Assembly: GCA_937900565.1 (NCBI GenBank)
Contig: CALCFG010000106.1
Coordinates: 1-13,721 of the forward strand
DNA from: an uncultured Erysipelotrichaceae bacterium
GTDB taxonomy: Bacteria > Bacillota_I > Bacilli_A > Erysipelotrichales > Erysipelotrichaceae
DNA length: 13,721 nt
Reading direction: 5' to 3'
A model generated the notes under the pieces. The model was given only the letters and a program-made list of their open reading frames with translations, did not search any database and was not told the origin of the DNA. Both the position numbers and the translations under genes were made by a program. Positions 1 through 6,300 of the stretch are shown piece by piece (within the stretch, counting starts at the first letter, position 1; every line of letters begins with the position of its first letter).

Positions 1-158
1 ATTTGGAAGTGAATATACATAAGAACCCAACGTGCTTTAGCCGTTGGAGTGTCAGGTTGACCGAGATGATCAAGGTAAAGAAACTTACGTACGCAGTAAA
101 AGATTCATTCTACTGGTATAAAAAAGTCATTGAAAGTAACGGAGAAGATTTGGATTAA
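1..158 (+). pseudogene. 3' end of a GH1 6-phospho-beta-glucosidase-like gene, frameshifted
   Basis: Only the C-terminal end lies in the window. Reading the frame that ends at the TAA at 156-158 gives DSFYWYKKVIESNGEDLD, the typical end of glycoside hydrolase family 1 phospho-beta-glucosidases, which hydrolyse PTS-imported beta-glucoside phosphates in the cytoplasm. The preceding conserved part, VDRDDQGKETYVRSK, is in a different frame (from 56). The two frames meet at the A-run 98-101, where two more A bases would restore one continuous family-like sequence. Upstream of 56 no frame gives a convincing GH1 continuation, and stops occur in the other two frames. The stop overlaps the next ATG by one base (TAATG), so the two genes were probably co-translated. 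The gene may be a true pseudogene or may carry sequence errors near a contig end. Confidence 0.6.
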
Positions 159-952
159 TGACACGATTGTTTGCAACGGATTTGGATGGTACATTATTAA
201 ACGCACAACATGAATGCGATGAAATCATTGATAAAGGAATTCAAGCAGTTTTTGATAGTGGGAATTATTTTGCTGTCGCTACGGGAAGACATTATCATCA
301 AGTACCCGTATCGTACAGTAATAATAAGGGCTATTATGTCTGTTTGAATGGATCGGTCATTGCCGATCATAAGGGCAAAGTAATGCATCAGGAATTGATC
401 GATAAAACGGTATTATCGGCGTTAATTGATCAATTTAAATCATATGATTTTGAATACATTAGTGCGAATCATATTTATACATTCTTGGATTGTAATGATC
501 ATTTAACTTTTTTAAAAGATGCATTTATAGATGAAGGAGAAGATATTTCTTGGATTGAAAAATTTATGCATGATAACTTTAAAAATACAATCTATAATGC
601 ATCAAAAGAACAAATATTAAATGCAGATATTTGTAAAATAAATTTGCATCGGCGAGAAGGGATGGATTATTCACCTGTTGAAAATTATTTGGCTACTTCC
701 AATGCTATTATGAATACACCATGTGATCCATTAATGATGGAAATAACTTCATTAGGTGTATCCAAAGCCAGTGCATTAAAATGGTTAGCGAAGTATTTAG
801 ATATAAATGAAAATGATGTTTATGTTTATGGGGATGGTGGTAATGATATTGATATGTTAGCTTCATTTAATCATTCCTATGCTCCATGCAATGCATCCAA
901 TCAAGCAAAACATGTTGCAAAAACAATTATTGGACCTTTTGAAGAACATTGA
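158..952 (+). CDS. Cof-type HAD-superfamily phosphatase
   Basis: This is a 264-residue cytoplasmic phosphatase of the Cof/YidA branch of the HAD superfamily, which dephosphorylates sugar phosphates, nucleotides or flavin phosphates through a phospho-aspartate intermediate. All four motifs are visible: DLDGT at residues 8-12 (nucleophile D8, acid/base D10), VATGR with T42, K203 in the segment before motif IV, and GDGGNDIDML at 225-234 with the Mg-binding acidic residues. The stretch between about 85 and 195 is the C2-type cap that sets substrate choice. The length is normal for the family. The SD-like GGAGAAG at 141-147 lies inside the upstream GH1 end, and the ATG overlaps its stop, so expression depends on that gene. 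Beside a phospho-beta-glucosidase, a sugar phosphate is a reasonable substrate guess, but the sequence does not fix it. Confidence 0.9.
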   Translation: MTRLFATDLDGTLLNAQHECDEIIDKGIQAVFDSGNYFAVATGRHYHQVPVSYSNNKGYYVCLNGSVIADHKGKVMHQELIDKTVLSALIDQFKSYDFEYISANHIYTFLDCNDHLTFLKDAFIDEGEDISWIEKFMHDNFKNTIYNASKEQILNADICKINLHRREGMDYSPVENYLATSNAIMNTPCDPLMMEITSLGVSKASALKWLAKYLDINENDVYVYGDGGNDIDMLASFNHSYAPCNASNQAKHVAKTIIGPFEEH

Positions 953-978
953 ATCATTACTGAAATATTAACAAAATA

Positions 979-1016
979 AAAAGGGACGTTATCACATGAT
1001 AATGTCTCTTTTCTTC
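979..1016. terminator. Bidirectional intrinsic terminator
   Basis: The arms AAGGGACGTTATCA (981-994) and TGATAATGTCTCTT (997-1010) pair with two G-U wobbles; the innermost pairs must open to give a usable loop. On the plus strand the stem is followed by TTCTT, and on the minus strand by a TTTTTATTTT run. It can therefore end both the HAD transcript and the convergent GNAT-monooxygenase transcript. Confidence 0.75.
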
Positions 1017-1039
1017 ATTTCAGGTTTAATAAAATTTCG

Positions 1040-1162
1040 CTACCAATAAGCGTAATATGAAGCAGTTTGTGATTTAAATAATTCCATTAAACAATAATAT
1101 GAACCTTGTCTTATTCTTGGTAGTTTAACAGTAGGGTTGTGATACTCTAAAATTGGAATAAC
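1040..1162 (-). pseudogene. Possible gene remnant, 40 codons, no start
   Basis: Downstream of the monooxygenase gene, on the same strand, a frame stays open for 40 codons between a TGA (1165-1163) and a TAG (1042-1040). It contains EYHNPTVKLPRIRQGSYYC and ends in SYYAYW. There is no ATG, GTG or TTG in its first 26 codons and no ribosome binding site, so it is not an intact gene. The composition looks protein-like, but I do not recognise the family, and a 40-codon frame can occur by chance. It lies before the shared terminator and so would be in the 3' untranslated part of the GNAT-monooxygenase mRNA. The rest of 953-1190 shows nothing else convincing. Confidence 0.2.
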
Positions 1163-1190
1163 TCAATTTACATGTGTTATAGTGATGAAA

Positions 1191-1526
1191 TTAATTTTTT
1201 TGTATAAATTTTTGATCATATTCTGGGATTAAATCATCATTTACTACATAACGCTTAACATCCATGGATAGATTATACTTGGTACGTAATGCTAATATTT
1301 CATTCATCATTTCTGATTGATGGTGAATATCTAGTGCCTGTTGATCTTTCCAGCAATCTATTAATAAAACGGAGTGGGGATCACTAATTGGAATAAAATA
1401 GTCGTATTGCAAGTTACCAGGATTTTTACGAATTTTTTCAATAATACCTGAATCAAGCATTTCGTTTGTAAATAATTGTGCATTATTTGCGCTTCCCTTA
1501 TAGGTAATGTGAATCATAATGGCCAT
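1191..1526 (-). CDS. ABM-fold putative monooxygenase (YgiN/LsrG-like)
   Basis: This is a 111-residue protein of the antibiotic biosynthesis monooxygenase (dimeric alpha/beta barrel) superfamily. It shows the usual pattern: an opening beta strand (IMIHITYKG, residues 3-11), a helix, the NLQYDYFIPISDP segment at about 38-50, a strand VLLIDCWKD at 53-61, and the helix with HHQSEMM at 68-74. Members act as small cofactor-free oxygenases, quinol oxidases, isomerases or heme-related enzymes; the substrate cannot be read from the sequence. The ATG has an AGGAAGGA site 5 nt upstream, inside the end of the acetyltransferase gene. The two genes are separated by one base (TAATATG), so they are translationally coupled. 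The tail after about residue 90 (DVKRYVVNDDLIPEYDQK) extends beyond the core barrel. M4 is an alternative start but lies further from the ribosome site. Confidence 0.8.
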   Translation of the reverse strand: MAIMIHITYKGSANNAQLFTNEMLDSGIIEKIRKNPGNLQYDYFIPISDPHSVLLIDCWKDQQALDIHHQSEMMNEILALRTKYNLSMDVKRYVVNDDLIPEYDQKFIQKN

Positions 1527-1527
1527 A

Positions 1528-2070
1528 TTAATCCTTCCTTTCTTTTAAATAATCTTTTTTAAGCAATTCCATTAAAATAATGGACCAGTATTTGCCGTTG
1601 TGATAGATGGCATCTGTGTAGTTACCACAAATAGTAAATCCCATGGATTGATATAACCTTAATGCATCTTGATTGAATGCATAAACATCTAAATGAATGC
1701 TATGTAAGTTTAATTGATTGAATGCATAATCTAATAATAAGTGCATGGCTTGTGAACCGTAGCCTAAATTCCGATAATATGGGCCAATATATATACCTAA
1801 GGTAGCATAATTGGTTTGATGGAAGTTAAATAAATTAATATGCCCAACAAATTCATTGTCATTAGTGACAATGGAAAACATACAAGGTCCTTCATTCCAT
1901 GTTGTTAAAAGCTCTTTTGTTTTATTTTCATCCAATATTTTGGCAAAGAATCCATTGCCGTTTTTAATGGAATCATCTTCATTAACCCATTGTGTTAGAA
2001 TTCGATATTCATTTTCAAGGTCAATGGGTGAAAGAAAAATATCATTTCCGCATAATTTACGATAATACAT
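1528..2070 (-). CDS. GNAT-family N-acetyltransferase (RimJ/RimL-like)
   Basis: This is a 180-residue acetyl-CoA-dependent N-acetyltransferase of the RimJ/RimL/SpeG-type branch. The acetyl-CoA pyrophosphate-binding motif A is seen as R100-NLGYG-S106, preceded by the beta-4 strand LGIYIGP (91-97). It is followed by strand HSIHLDVYAFNQDALRLY (123-140) and SMGF (142-145), the usual motif B with Asn133 and Tyr140 near the expected catalytic site. The length and layout match the family. Such enzymes acetylate protein N-termini, polyamines or drugs; the substrate is unknown. The ATG has GAGGT 5 nt upstream. The gene is divergent from the marR gene, and its leader borders the palindromes described there, so that regulator may also control it. 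It heads a two-gene unit with the ABM monooxygenase. Confidence 0.9.
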   Translation of the reverse strand: MYYRKLCGNDIFLSPIDLENEYRILTQWVNEDDSIKNGNGFFAKILDENKTKELLTTWNEGPCMFSIVTNDNEFVGHINLFNFHQTNYATLGIYIGPYYRNLGYGSQAMHLLLDYAFNQLNLHSIHLDVYAFNQDALRLYQSMGFTICGNYTDAIYHNGKYWSIILMELLKKDYLKERKD

Positions 2071-2093
2071 ACATTACCTCACTTATTGAAGAA

Positions 2094-2113
2094 ATTATAG
2101 CATAAGCTTATGC
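2094..2113 (-). promoter_or_regulatory. Extended -10 promoter for the GNAT operon, with a 14-bp palindrome
   Basis: On the minus strand TGCTATAAT (TATAAT at 2099-2094) is a consensus extended -10 element about 25 bp before the start codon. No good -35 is present at 16-18 bp spacing. The sequence just upstream, GCATAAGCTTATGC (2100-2113), is a perfect palindrome occupying the position between -10 and -35, where a regulator could act. A near copy of its core, TTAAGCTTAT, lies at 2187-2196 over the marR start codon. Confidence 0.5.
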
Positions 2114-2130
2114 ATCTATTTTTTAAATAT

Positions 2131-2184
2131 AGTTGACAAAGTTAACCAATATAATTAAACTTTAATAGTTCACAAAGTGAACTA
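2131..2184 (+). promoter_or_regulatory. marR promoter with two candidate operators
   Basis: The promoter is read as TTGACA (2133-2138), a 17-bp spacer and TAAACT (2156-2161), so transcription would start near 2168. Two related palindromes cover it. TAGTTCAC-AAA-GTGAACTA (2166-2184) has perfect 8-bp arms over the start site. GTTGAC-AAA-GTTAAC (2132-2146) has one mismatch and covers the -35. Both have an AAA centre, and the centres are 36 bp apart. This layout is typical of autorepression by a MarR dimer. Confidence 0.6.
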
Positions 2185-2194
2185 GATTAAGCTT

Positions 2195-2626
2195 ATGAAA
2201 TTAAATGAACAATTATTACAGTCTTGGTTACAATTGACAACTGCGATTAATAATGAACGATTGGTATCCGATTTACCGTTTAATGAATTAGTGATATATC
2301 GTTATTTATTGCTCAATGAGCCAAATTTATTAACGGCAACGGATTTATGTAACATGACTAAAATGCAAAAGTCTCAAATGAATCGCACTTTGATTTCAAT
2401 GGAAAACAAACATTTAATTCAACGAATCAAAGATTCAAATGATCGGCGAAAAGTATTCATACAATTGAATCAAGCCAACCTTAATGTGTATCAAAACGAA
2501 CATGCTAAAATTCTGAATATTATTGATCGATTGATTGAAAGCATTGGCGTAGATAAAGCCAATCAAGTATTGGAAATTTTTAATTTAGTTGCCGAAGTGG
2601 CAAATAAGGAGATAAATAATGATTAA
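2195..2626 (+). CDS. MarR-family transcriptional regulator
   Basis: This is a 143-residue winged-helix regulator of the MarR family. It has an N-terminal dimerisation helix (about 1-22), a helix-turn-helix around residues 47-72 (TATDLCNMTKMQKSQMNRTL), and the wing with the family motif D80-SNDRR-KVFIQL (80-91). A C-terminal helix for dimerisation covers about 95-138. Such proteins usually bind palindromes overlapping promoters and are released by a small ligand. Two fitting palindromes lie 11-64 bp upstream. There is no clear Shine-Dalgarno sequence before the ATG, and the predicted leader is only about 27 nt, so translation may be weak. The gene overlaps the following DegV gene by 8 bases, implying co-transcription. 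The ligand is unknown; a fatty acid is a reasonable guess given the partner. Confidence 0.9.
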   Translation: MKLNEQLLQSWLQLTTAINNERLVSDLPFNELVIYRYLLLNEPNLLTATDLCNMTKMQKSQMNRTLISMENKHLIQRIKDSNDRRKVFIQLNQANLNVYQNEHAKILNIIDRLIESIGVDKANQVLEIFNLVAEVANKEINND

Positions 2627-3455
2627 ACTTTTAGTGGATTCAGCAGCAGATTTTACAAACGATGATTTAAAAGCGAATAATATTGCAATGATTCCATTGC
2701 AAATAAGTGCCAATGATGAAACATATTTGGATAATGTAACAATTACGAAAGATGAATTCTATGATAAGTTATGCAATCAAAAATATCATTTTAAAACAAG
2801 TCAACCTTCCCCAAATGCTTTCTTGGATGCATTTGAAAAGGTAAAAGAAAGTGGTGATACGCTGTTGTGTTTAATGTTATCGTCGAAATTATCTGGAACA
2901 TATCAAAGTGCGATGTTAGCTAAAAATATTGTTGAATACGAAAACATTTACATTGTTGATACACAAAGTGCTACTGCAGGAATTCAATTTTTGGCCGAGC
3001 GTGCACTTGAAATGATTCATGCGAATTTGACAATTGAGTTAATTATTCAAGAATTGGAAGAAATGAAGCAACATGTTCGTATTTTTGCCAGTGTCGATAC
3101 ATTAGAGTATTTACACCGTGGTGGAAGAATTTCTAAAGCCAGTGCCATTATTGGTTCAGTAGCGAAAGTAAAACCGGTAATTACCGTTGATGAAGGTAGT
3201 GCCATTGTTGCTACGAAGAAAGTGGGGGTGCATCAAACGATGCATTATATAATTGAACAAATGAATACGTTAAAAGTCCATCCAAAATATCCGGTTAAAA
3301 CTTTAATGACTTCTGGTGATAAACATTGTCAACAATTGGAGAAAATGATTACTCAGGAAAATTATACCATTGGAAAGCGTGTTCAAGTTGGATCAACGAT
3401 TGGAACACATATTGGACCAGATGCCTTTGGTGCAGTATTTATAGAAACTTATTAA
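2619..3455 (+). CDS. DegV-family (FakB-like) fatty-acid-binding protein
   Basis: This is a 278-residue DegV protein. The family binds one fatty acid in a tunnel between two domains; FakB members present it to the kinase FakA for phosphorylation and entry into membrane phospholipids. Visible hallmarks are VDSAADF (6-12), the lipid-head-group motif TSQPSP (60-65), SSKLSGTYQSA (88-98), VDTQSATAG (113-121), HRGGRIS (166-172) and the C-terminal HIGPDAFG (264-271). The length is normal. An AAGGAG site at 2606-2611 precedes the ATG by 7 nt inside the end of marR. No FakA gene is in the window. Coupling to a MarR gene recalls the MarR-type FabT regulator of fatty-acid genes in other Bacillota, but that parallel is inference. 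A terminator follows directly. Confidence 0.92.
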   Translation: MIKLLVDSAADFTNDDLKANNIAMIPLQISANDETYLDNVTITKDEFYDKLCNQKYHFKTSQPSPNAFLDAFEKVKESGDTLLCLMLSSKLSGTYQSAMLAKNIVEYENIYIVDTQSATAGIQFLAERALEMIHANLTIELIIQELEEMKQHVRIFASVDTLEYLHRGGRISKASAIIGSVAKVKPVITVDEGSAIVATKKVGVHQTMHYIIEQMNTLKVHPKYPVKTLMTSGDKHCQQLEKMITQENYTIGKRVQVGSTIGTHIGPDAFGAVFIETY

Positions 3456-3484
3456 AAACGGTTCGTTTAAGAATCGTTTTTTTT
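3454..3484 (+). terminator. Intrinsic terminator after degV
   Basis: The arms AAAAACGGTTC (3454-3464) and GAATCGTTTTT (3471-3481) pair with one G-U wobble around a 6-nt loop and are followed by further T bases to 3484. It ends the marR-degV transcript. Confidence 0.85.
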
Positions 3485-3566
3485 CAATAATTTTCACTTA
3501 TTATAGAATTTTGGGATAGCAATTTGTTTTATGTTTTGGCAAGATAAAATTAACAAGGGGGATGCT

Positions 3567-4436
3567 ATGGAAAACTATATTTATGCGTTAGGCGATCATT
3601 GCGATAAAGCAATTAAAGTAAGTGAAGGTGAAGTAATAGAAATTGAAACAAGGGATTGTTTTAATAATCAAATTGATAGTGAAGATTATGTAATGGATAG
3701 TTTGGATTGGGATGCCATTAATCCAGCAACTGGACCATATTATTTAGAAAATGCAAAAGAAGGGGACGTGTTAAAAGTCGACATACTGGATATTCAATTG
3801 GCTCCAGTAGGTACAATGGCGTGTTTAAGTGATAATGGCGTATTGGGTAAAGATATTATTAATACTGGTATTAAAAAAGTTCATTGTGATGGTCACTTTG
3901 CATATTTTAATGATATCGCAATTCCATTAAAACCAATGATTGGCGTAATTGGTGTTGCGCCAAAGGATGCTCCGGTAACTTGTGGTACACCAGGTAGTCA
4001 TGGTGGTAACATGGATAATACGAAAATTGGCATTGGTGCAACGTTATACTTACCTATATTTAAAGATGGCGCATATTTCGCGGTGGGCGATGTGCATGCG
4101 GTCATGGGCGATGGTGAAATTATGGTTTCGGGAGTTGAAATTGGAGCTAAGGTAAGTGTGAAATTATCTGTACTTAAGGGAATTAGTATTGATGAACCTC
4201 GGTTAGAAGATGCAACGCATATTTATACCGTCAGTAGTGATGAAAATATTGAAACAGCAATCCATAATGCCTGTATAACAATGAATCAAATCTTGCAAAA
4301 ACATTTAAAGTATTCATTAAATGATGCGGGAATGTTAATGAGTGCTTGTGGTGACTTGCAATTCTGTCAAGTTGTCGATCCAAAACGAACAGTACGTTTT
4401 GCAATACCGAAATTCGTATGTGATAAAGTGTTATAA
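3567..4436 (+). CDS. Acetamidase/formamidase family protein
   Basis: This is a 289-residue amidohydrolase of the acetamidase/formamidase family, which releases ammonia from short aliphatic amides. Family landmarks are the CGTPGSHGGNMD segment (139-150), the metal-site-like GDVHAVMGDGE (174-184), and the C-terminal CQVVDPKRTVRFAIPK (267-282). It has no signal peptide or membrane segment and should be cytoplasmic. I place the start at 3567 because AAGGGGGA at 3555-3562 sits 4 nt before that ATG. The upstream in-frame ATG at 3531 would add 12 residues unlike the family and has no ribosome site. The gene is monocistronic between two terminators; TATTAT at 3499-3504 is a possible -10, but no matching -35 is clear. 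It may supply nitrogen from amides, though the natural substrate is not determined here. Confidence 0.9.
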   Translation: MENYIYALGDHCDKAIKVSEGEVIEIETRDCFNNQIDSEDYVMDSLDWDAINPATGPYYLENAKEGDVLKVDILDIQLAPVGTMACLSDNGVLGKDIINTGIKKVHCDGHFAYFNDIAIPLKPMIGVIGVAPKDAPVTCGTPGSHGGNMDNTKIGIGATLYLPIFKDGAYFAVGDVHAVMGDGEIMVSGVEIGAKVSVKLSVLKGISIDEPRLEDATHIYTVSSDENIETAIHNACITMNQILQKHLKYSLNDAGMLMSACGDLQFCQVVDPKRTVRFAIPKFVCDKVL

Positions 4437-4440
4437 CCAT

Positions 4441-4477
4441 ACAAAAAGGAACATTTTAAGCGAATGTTCCTTTTTGT
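4441..4477. terminator. Perfect bidirectional terminator
   Basis: The arms ACAAAAAGGAACATT (4441-4455) and AATGTTCCTTTTTGT (4463-4477) are a perfect 15-bp inverted repeat with a 7-nt loop. The T-rich 3' arm on each strand serves the acetamidase gene on the plus strand and the phosphofructokinase gene on the minus strand. Confidence 0.9.
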
Positions 4478-4489
4478 GTGTTAAGTTAA

Positions 4490-6148
4490 TTATTCTTTTT
4501 CCAAAGCTAATGTACGTGTTGTTAAATCGCATACATCACTTGGTCCATAGTATTGGATGGCACCTGGATATACGAAACAAGTTTCTTTTGCCCATTGATC
4601 ACGATGGTCAGCAAAGAATTTGAACGGTTTGCCATCTAATTCTACTAAAGCTTTTTTAATAACAGGTTTATCTTCTCCATGACGTCTTTCAATATTCATC
4701 ATTTTTGTGATTGGCATACCACCAGCTACCCATTCACTGGCAGGTTTGCTTAAGTTACTAACTTTTGATAAGTACCCGTTATAACCGTATTGGATTAACA
4801 TGAATGCGTTGTATCCTAATGAATAACAATAGTCAGCATCGAAGTTAGAAGGGAATGCACATCTTCCTTCATAACCTAAGAAGTGGTGTAATGCAGAGAA
4901 TTTACCATTGTATGTACCAGCAGCTTTACGCGCAGCTAATTTATCAGCAACTAACGCAGAGAACAATTTTTCGGATTCAATTAAAGATACTTGAACATTA
5001 CCATGAGGGTCACGTTCTAAGAATAATTGTTGTTGAATAGTTTGCGGTAAAATAGCAAACACTTCCATAGATTCTTTTGTTAAACCATTTTCGATGAATG
5101 CATATTTTTCTTCCCAAGTTGCTAATGCGTTGAATGCATCTGCTTTGCTTCCAGCCAATAATTCATTGATTTCAGCAATTAATACAGAGAATTCAGGAAC
5201 AAATTCAACCACACCTTCAGGGATAATTGCTACCCCGAAGTTCATGCCTGCATTGCTTCTTGCTTCAACAGAATCCGCAATGTAGTCAGCAATTTGAGAT
5301 AAAGACATTTTTTTAGCGGCTACTTCTTCAGAAATCAAACAAATGTTTGGTTGAGTTTCTAACGCACATTCCAATGCTACATGGCTAGCAGAACGTCCCA
5401 TTACTTTAATGAAGTGCCAATATTTTTTAGCTGAGTTTGCATCACGTTCGATATTTCCAATGATTTCGGAATAAGTTTTCGTTGCAGTGTCGAAACCAAA
5501 AGAACATTCAATGTCTTCGTTCTTTAAGTCACCATCAATTGTTTTTGGGCAACCAATAACTTGAACACCAGTATTATGTGCTGCAAAGTATTCGGCCAAT
5601 ACAGCTGCATTTGTGTTGGAATCATCGCCACCGATAATAACAATTGCAGTTACTCCATGTTTTTTACAAACTTCAGCAACAATTGCAAATTGTTCTTCAG
5701 TTTCTAATTTTGTACGTCCACTACCGATGATATCAAATCCACCAGTGTTACGGTATTGATCAATGTAATCATCACTGAATTCGATATAGTCATCGTTGAT
5801 TAAACCGATAGGACCATTTTTGAAACCGTACAATACATTTTCTGGATTAGTTGCTTTCAAAGCATCATATAAGCCACAAATAACGTTGTGTCCACCAGGT
5901 GCTTGACCACCGGATAAGATAACACCAACAACTTGTTTTTTAGCTACCGATGTATTTGTTCCTTTTTGGAAAGTGATTTCTTTCTTACCATATGTATTTG
6001 GGAAAAGTGCTTGGATCTTTTCTTGATCAGCAACGCTTTGTGTCACTTCACCTTCCTTAACACAAATTTCGCCAATTCCATGGCTTAGCATTTCAGGAAG
6101 CTTTGGTTTGTATTCATAACGTGCTTTTTGTAATGATGAAATGTTCAT
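4490..6148 (-). CDS. pfp: Diphosphate-dependent 6-phosphofructokinase, long form
   Basis: This is a 552-residue enzyme that phosphorylates fructose 6-phosphate at C1 using pyrophosphate, reversibly, in glycolysis/gluconeogenesis. Its length matches the long PFP group (plant beta-subunit type) and not the roughly 320-residue ATP enzymes. Key motifs are LSGGQAPGGHN (78-88), GGDDSNTNA (173-181), PKTIDGD (201-207, catalytic D205) and MGRSASH (250-256). In ATP enzymes the second Asp of GGDD and the Lys of PKTID are glycines; D176 and K202 here mark PPi use. No other enzyme gene of the pathway is adjacent. The ATG follows a strong AAGGAGGAA site, consistent with high expression. It ends at the bidirectional terminator shared with the acetamidase gene and is divergent from tetR. 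Confidence 0.95.
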   Translation of the reverse strand: MNISSLQKARYEYKPKLPEMLSHGIGEICVKEGEVTQSVADQEKIQALFPNTYGKKEITFQKGTNTSVAKKQVVGVILSGGQAPGGHNVICGLYDALKATNPENVLYGFKNGPIGLINDDYIEFSDDYIDQYRNTGGFDIIGSGRTKLETEEQFAIVAEVCKKHGVTAIVIIGGDDSNTNAAVLAEYFAAHNTGVQVIGCPKTIDGDLKNEDIECSFGFDTATKTYSEIIGNIERDANSAKKYWHFIKVMGRSASHVALECALETQPNICLISEEVAAKKMSLSQIADYIADSVEARSNAGMNFGVAIIPEGVVEFVPEFSVLIAEINELLAGSKADAFNALATWEEKYAFIENGLTKESMEVFAILPQTIQQQLFLERDPHGNVQVSLIESEKLFSALVADKLAARKAAGTYNGKFSALHHFLGYEGRCAFPSNFDADYCYSLGYNAFMLIQYGYNGYLSKVSNLSKPASEWVAGGMPITKMMNIERRHGEDKPVIKKALVELDGKPFKFFADHRDQWAKETCFVYPGAIQYYGPSDVCDLTTRTLALEKE

Positions 6149-6191
6149 GATGTTCCTCCTTAAATTTTCATCTTTATCGACAAAATATACG

Positions 6192-6241
6192 ATTTATCTT
6201 GTCAGCAGATAAATTATACAAAAAAAATAGCATTAAGTGTT
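6192..6241 (-). promoter_or_regulatory. pfp promoter region with inverted repeat
   Basis: On the minus strand a consensus TATAAT lies at 6218-6213, preceded by TTG. The best -35 is weak (AACACT at 6241-6236 with a 17-bp spacer). Overlapping the -10 and the predicted transcription start is the inverted repeat ATTTATC-N9-GATAAAT (6192-6198 and 6208-6214), which could be an operator or the base of a leader hairpin. The leader to the ATG is about 55-60 nt. Confidence 0.5.
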
Positions 6242-6267
6242 GACTAATCCAGAATTATCTTTATAAT
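6240..6267 (+). promoter_or_regulatory. tetR promoter
   Basis: TTGACT (6240-6245), a 16-bp spacer and TATAAT (6262-6267) form a near-consensus housekeeping promoter. Transcription should start near 6274, inside the operator that begins at 6267. The -35 elements of tetR and of divergent pfp would overlap. Confidence 0.75.
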
Positions 6268-6288
6268 GAACATTGTTCAGTTTGAACA
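6267..6288 (+). promoter_or_regulatory. Candidate TetR operator, copy 1
   Basis: Three half-sites are spaced GAAC-N3-GTTC-N5-GAAC (GAAC 6268-6271, GTTC 6275-6278, GAAC 6284-6287). This forms two overlapping perfect palindromes, TGAACA-T-TGTTCA and TGTTCA-GTT-TGAACA, with centres 8 bp apart. It covers the end of the -10 and the transcription start of tetR, a position expected for repression. A second copy is at 6888-6909. Confidence 0.7.
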
Positions 6289-6300
6289 GAAAGGATTATT

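Noticed and set aside
2133..2156. marR promoter built from TTGACA and the TATAAT-like ATATAAT at about 2150-2155.
   Set aside because: The spacer would be only about 11 bp, too short for a normal promoter; the 17-bp spacing to TAAACT was preferred.
3531..3566. Longer acetamidase start at 3531.
   Set aside because: It has no ribosome site, whereas AAGGGGGA lies 4 nt before the ATG at 3567, and the 12 extra residues are unlike the family N-terminus.
4342..4623. Open frame on the plus strand across the acetamidase end and the terminator.
   Set aside because: It overlaps the acetamidase gene, the perfect bidirectional terminator and the 3' end of pfp, has no ribosome site and its product resembles no protein family.
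5094..5285. Open frame on the plus strand inside pfp.
   Set aside because: It is antisense to a well-conserved enzyme gene and follows its codon pattern, as expected for a shadow frame.
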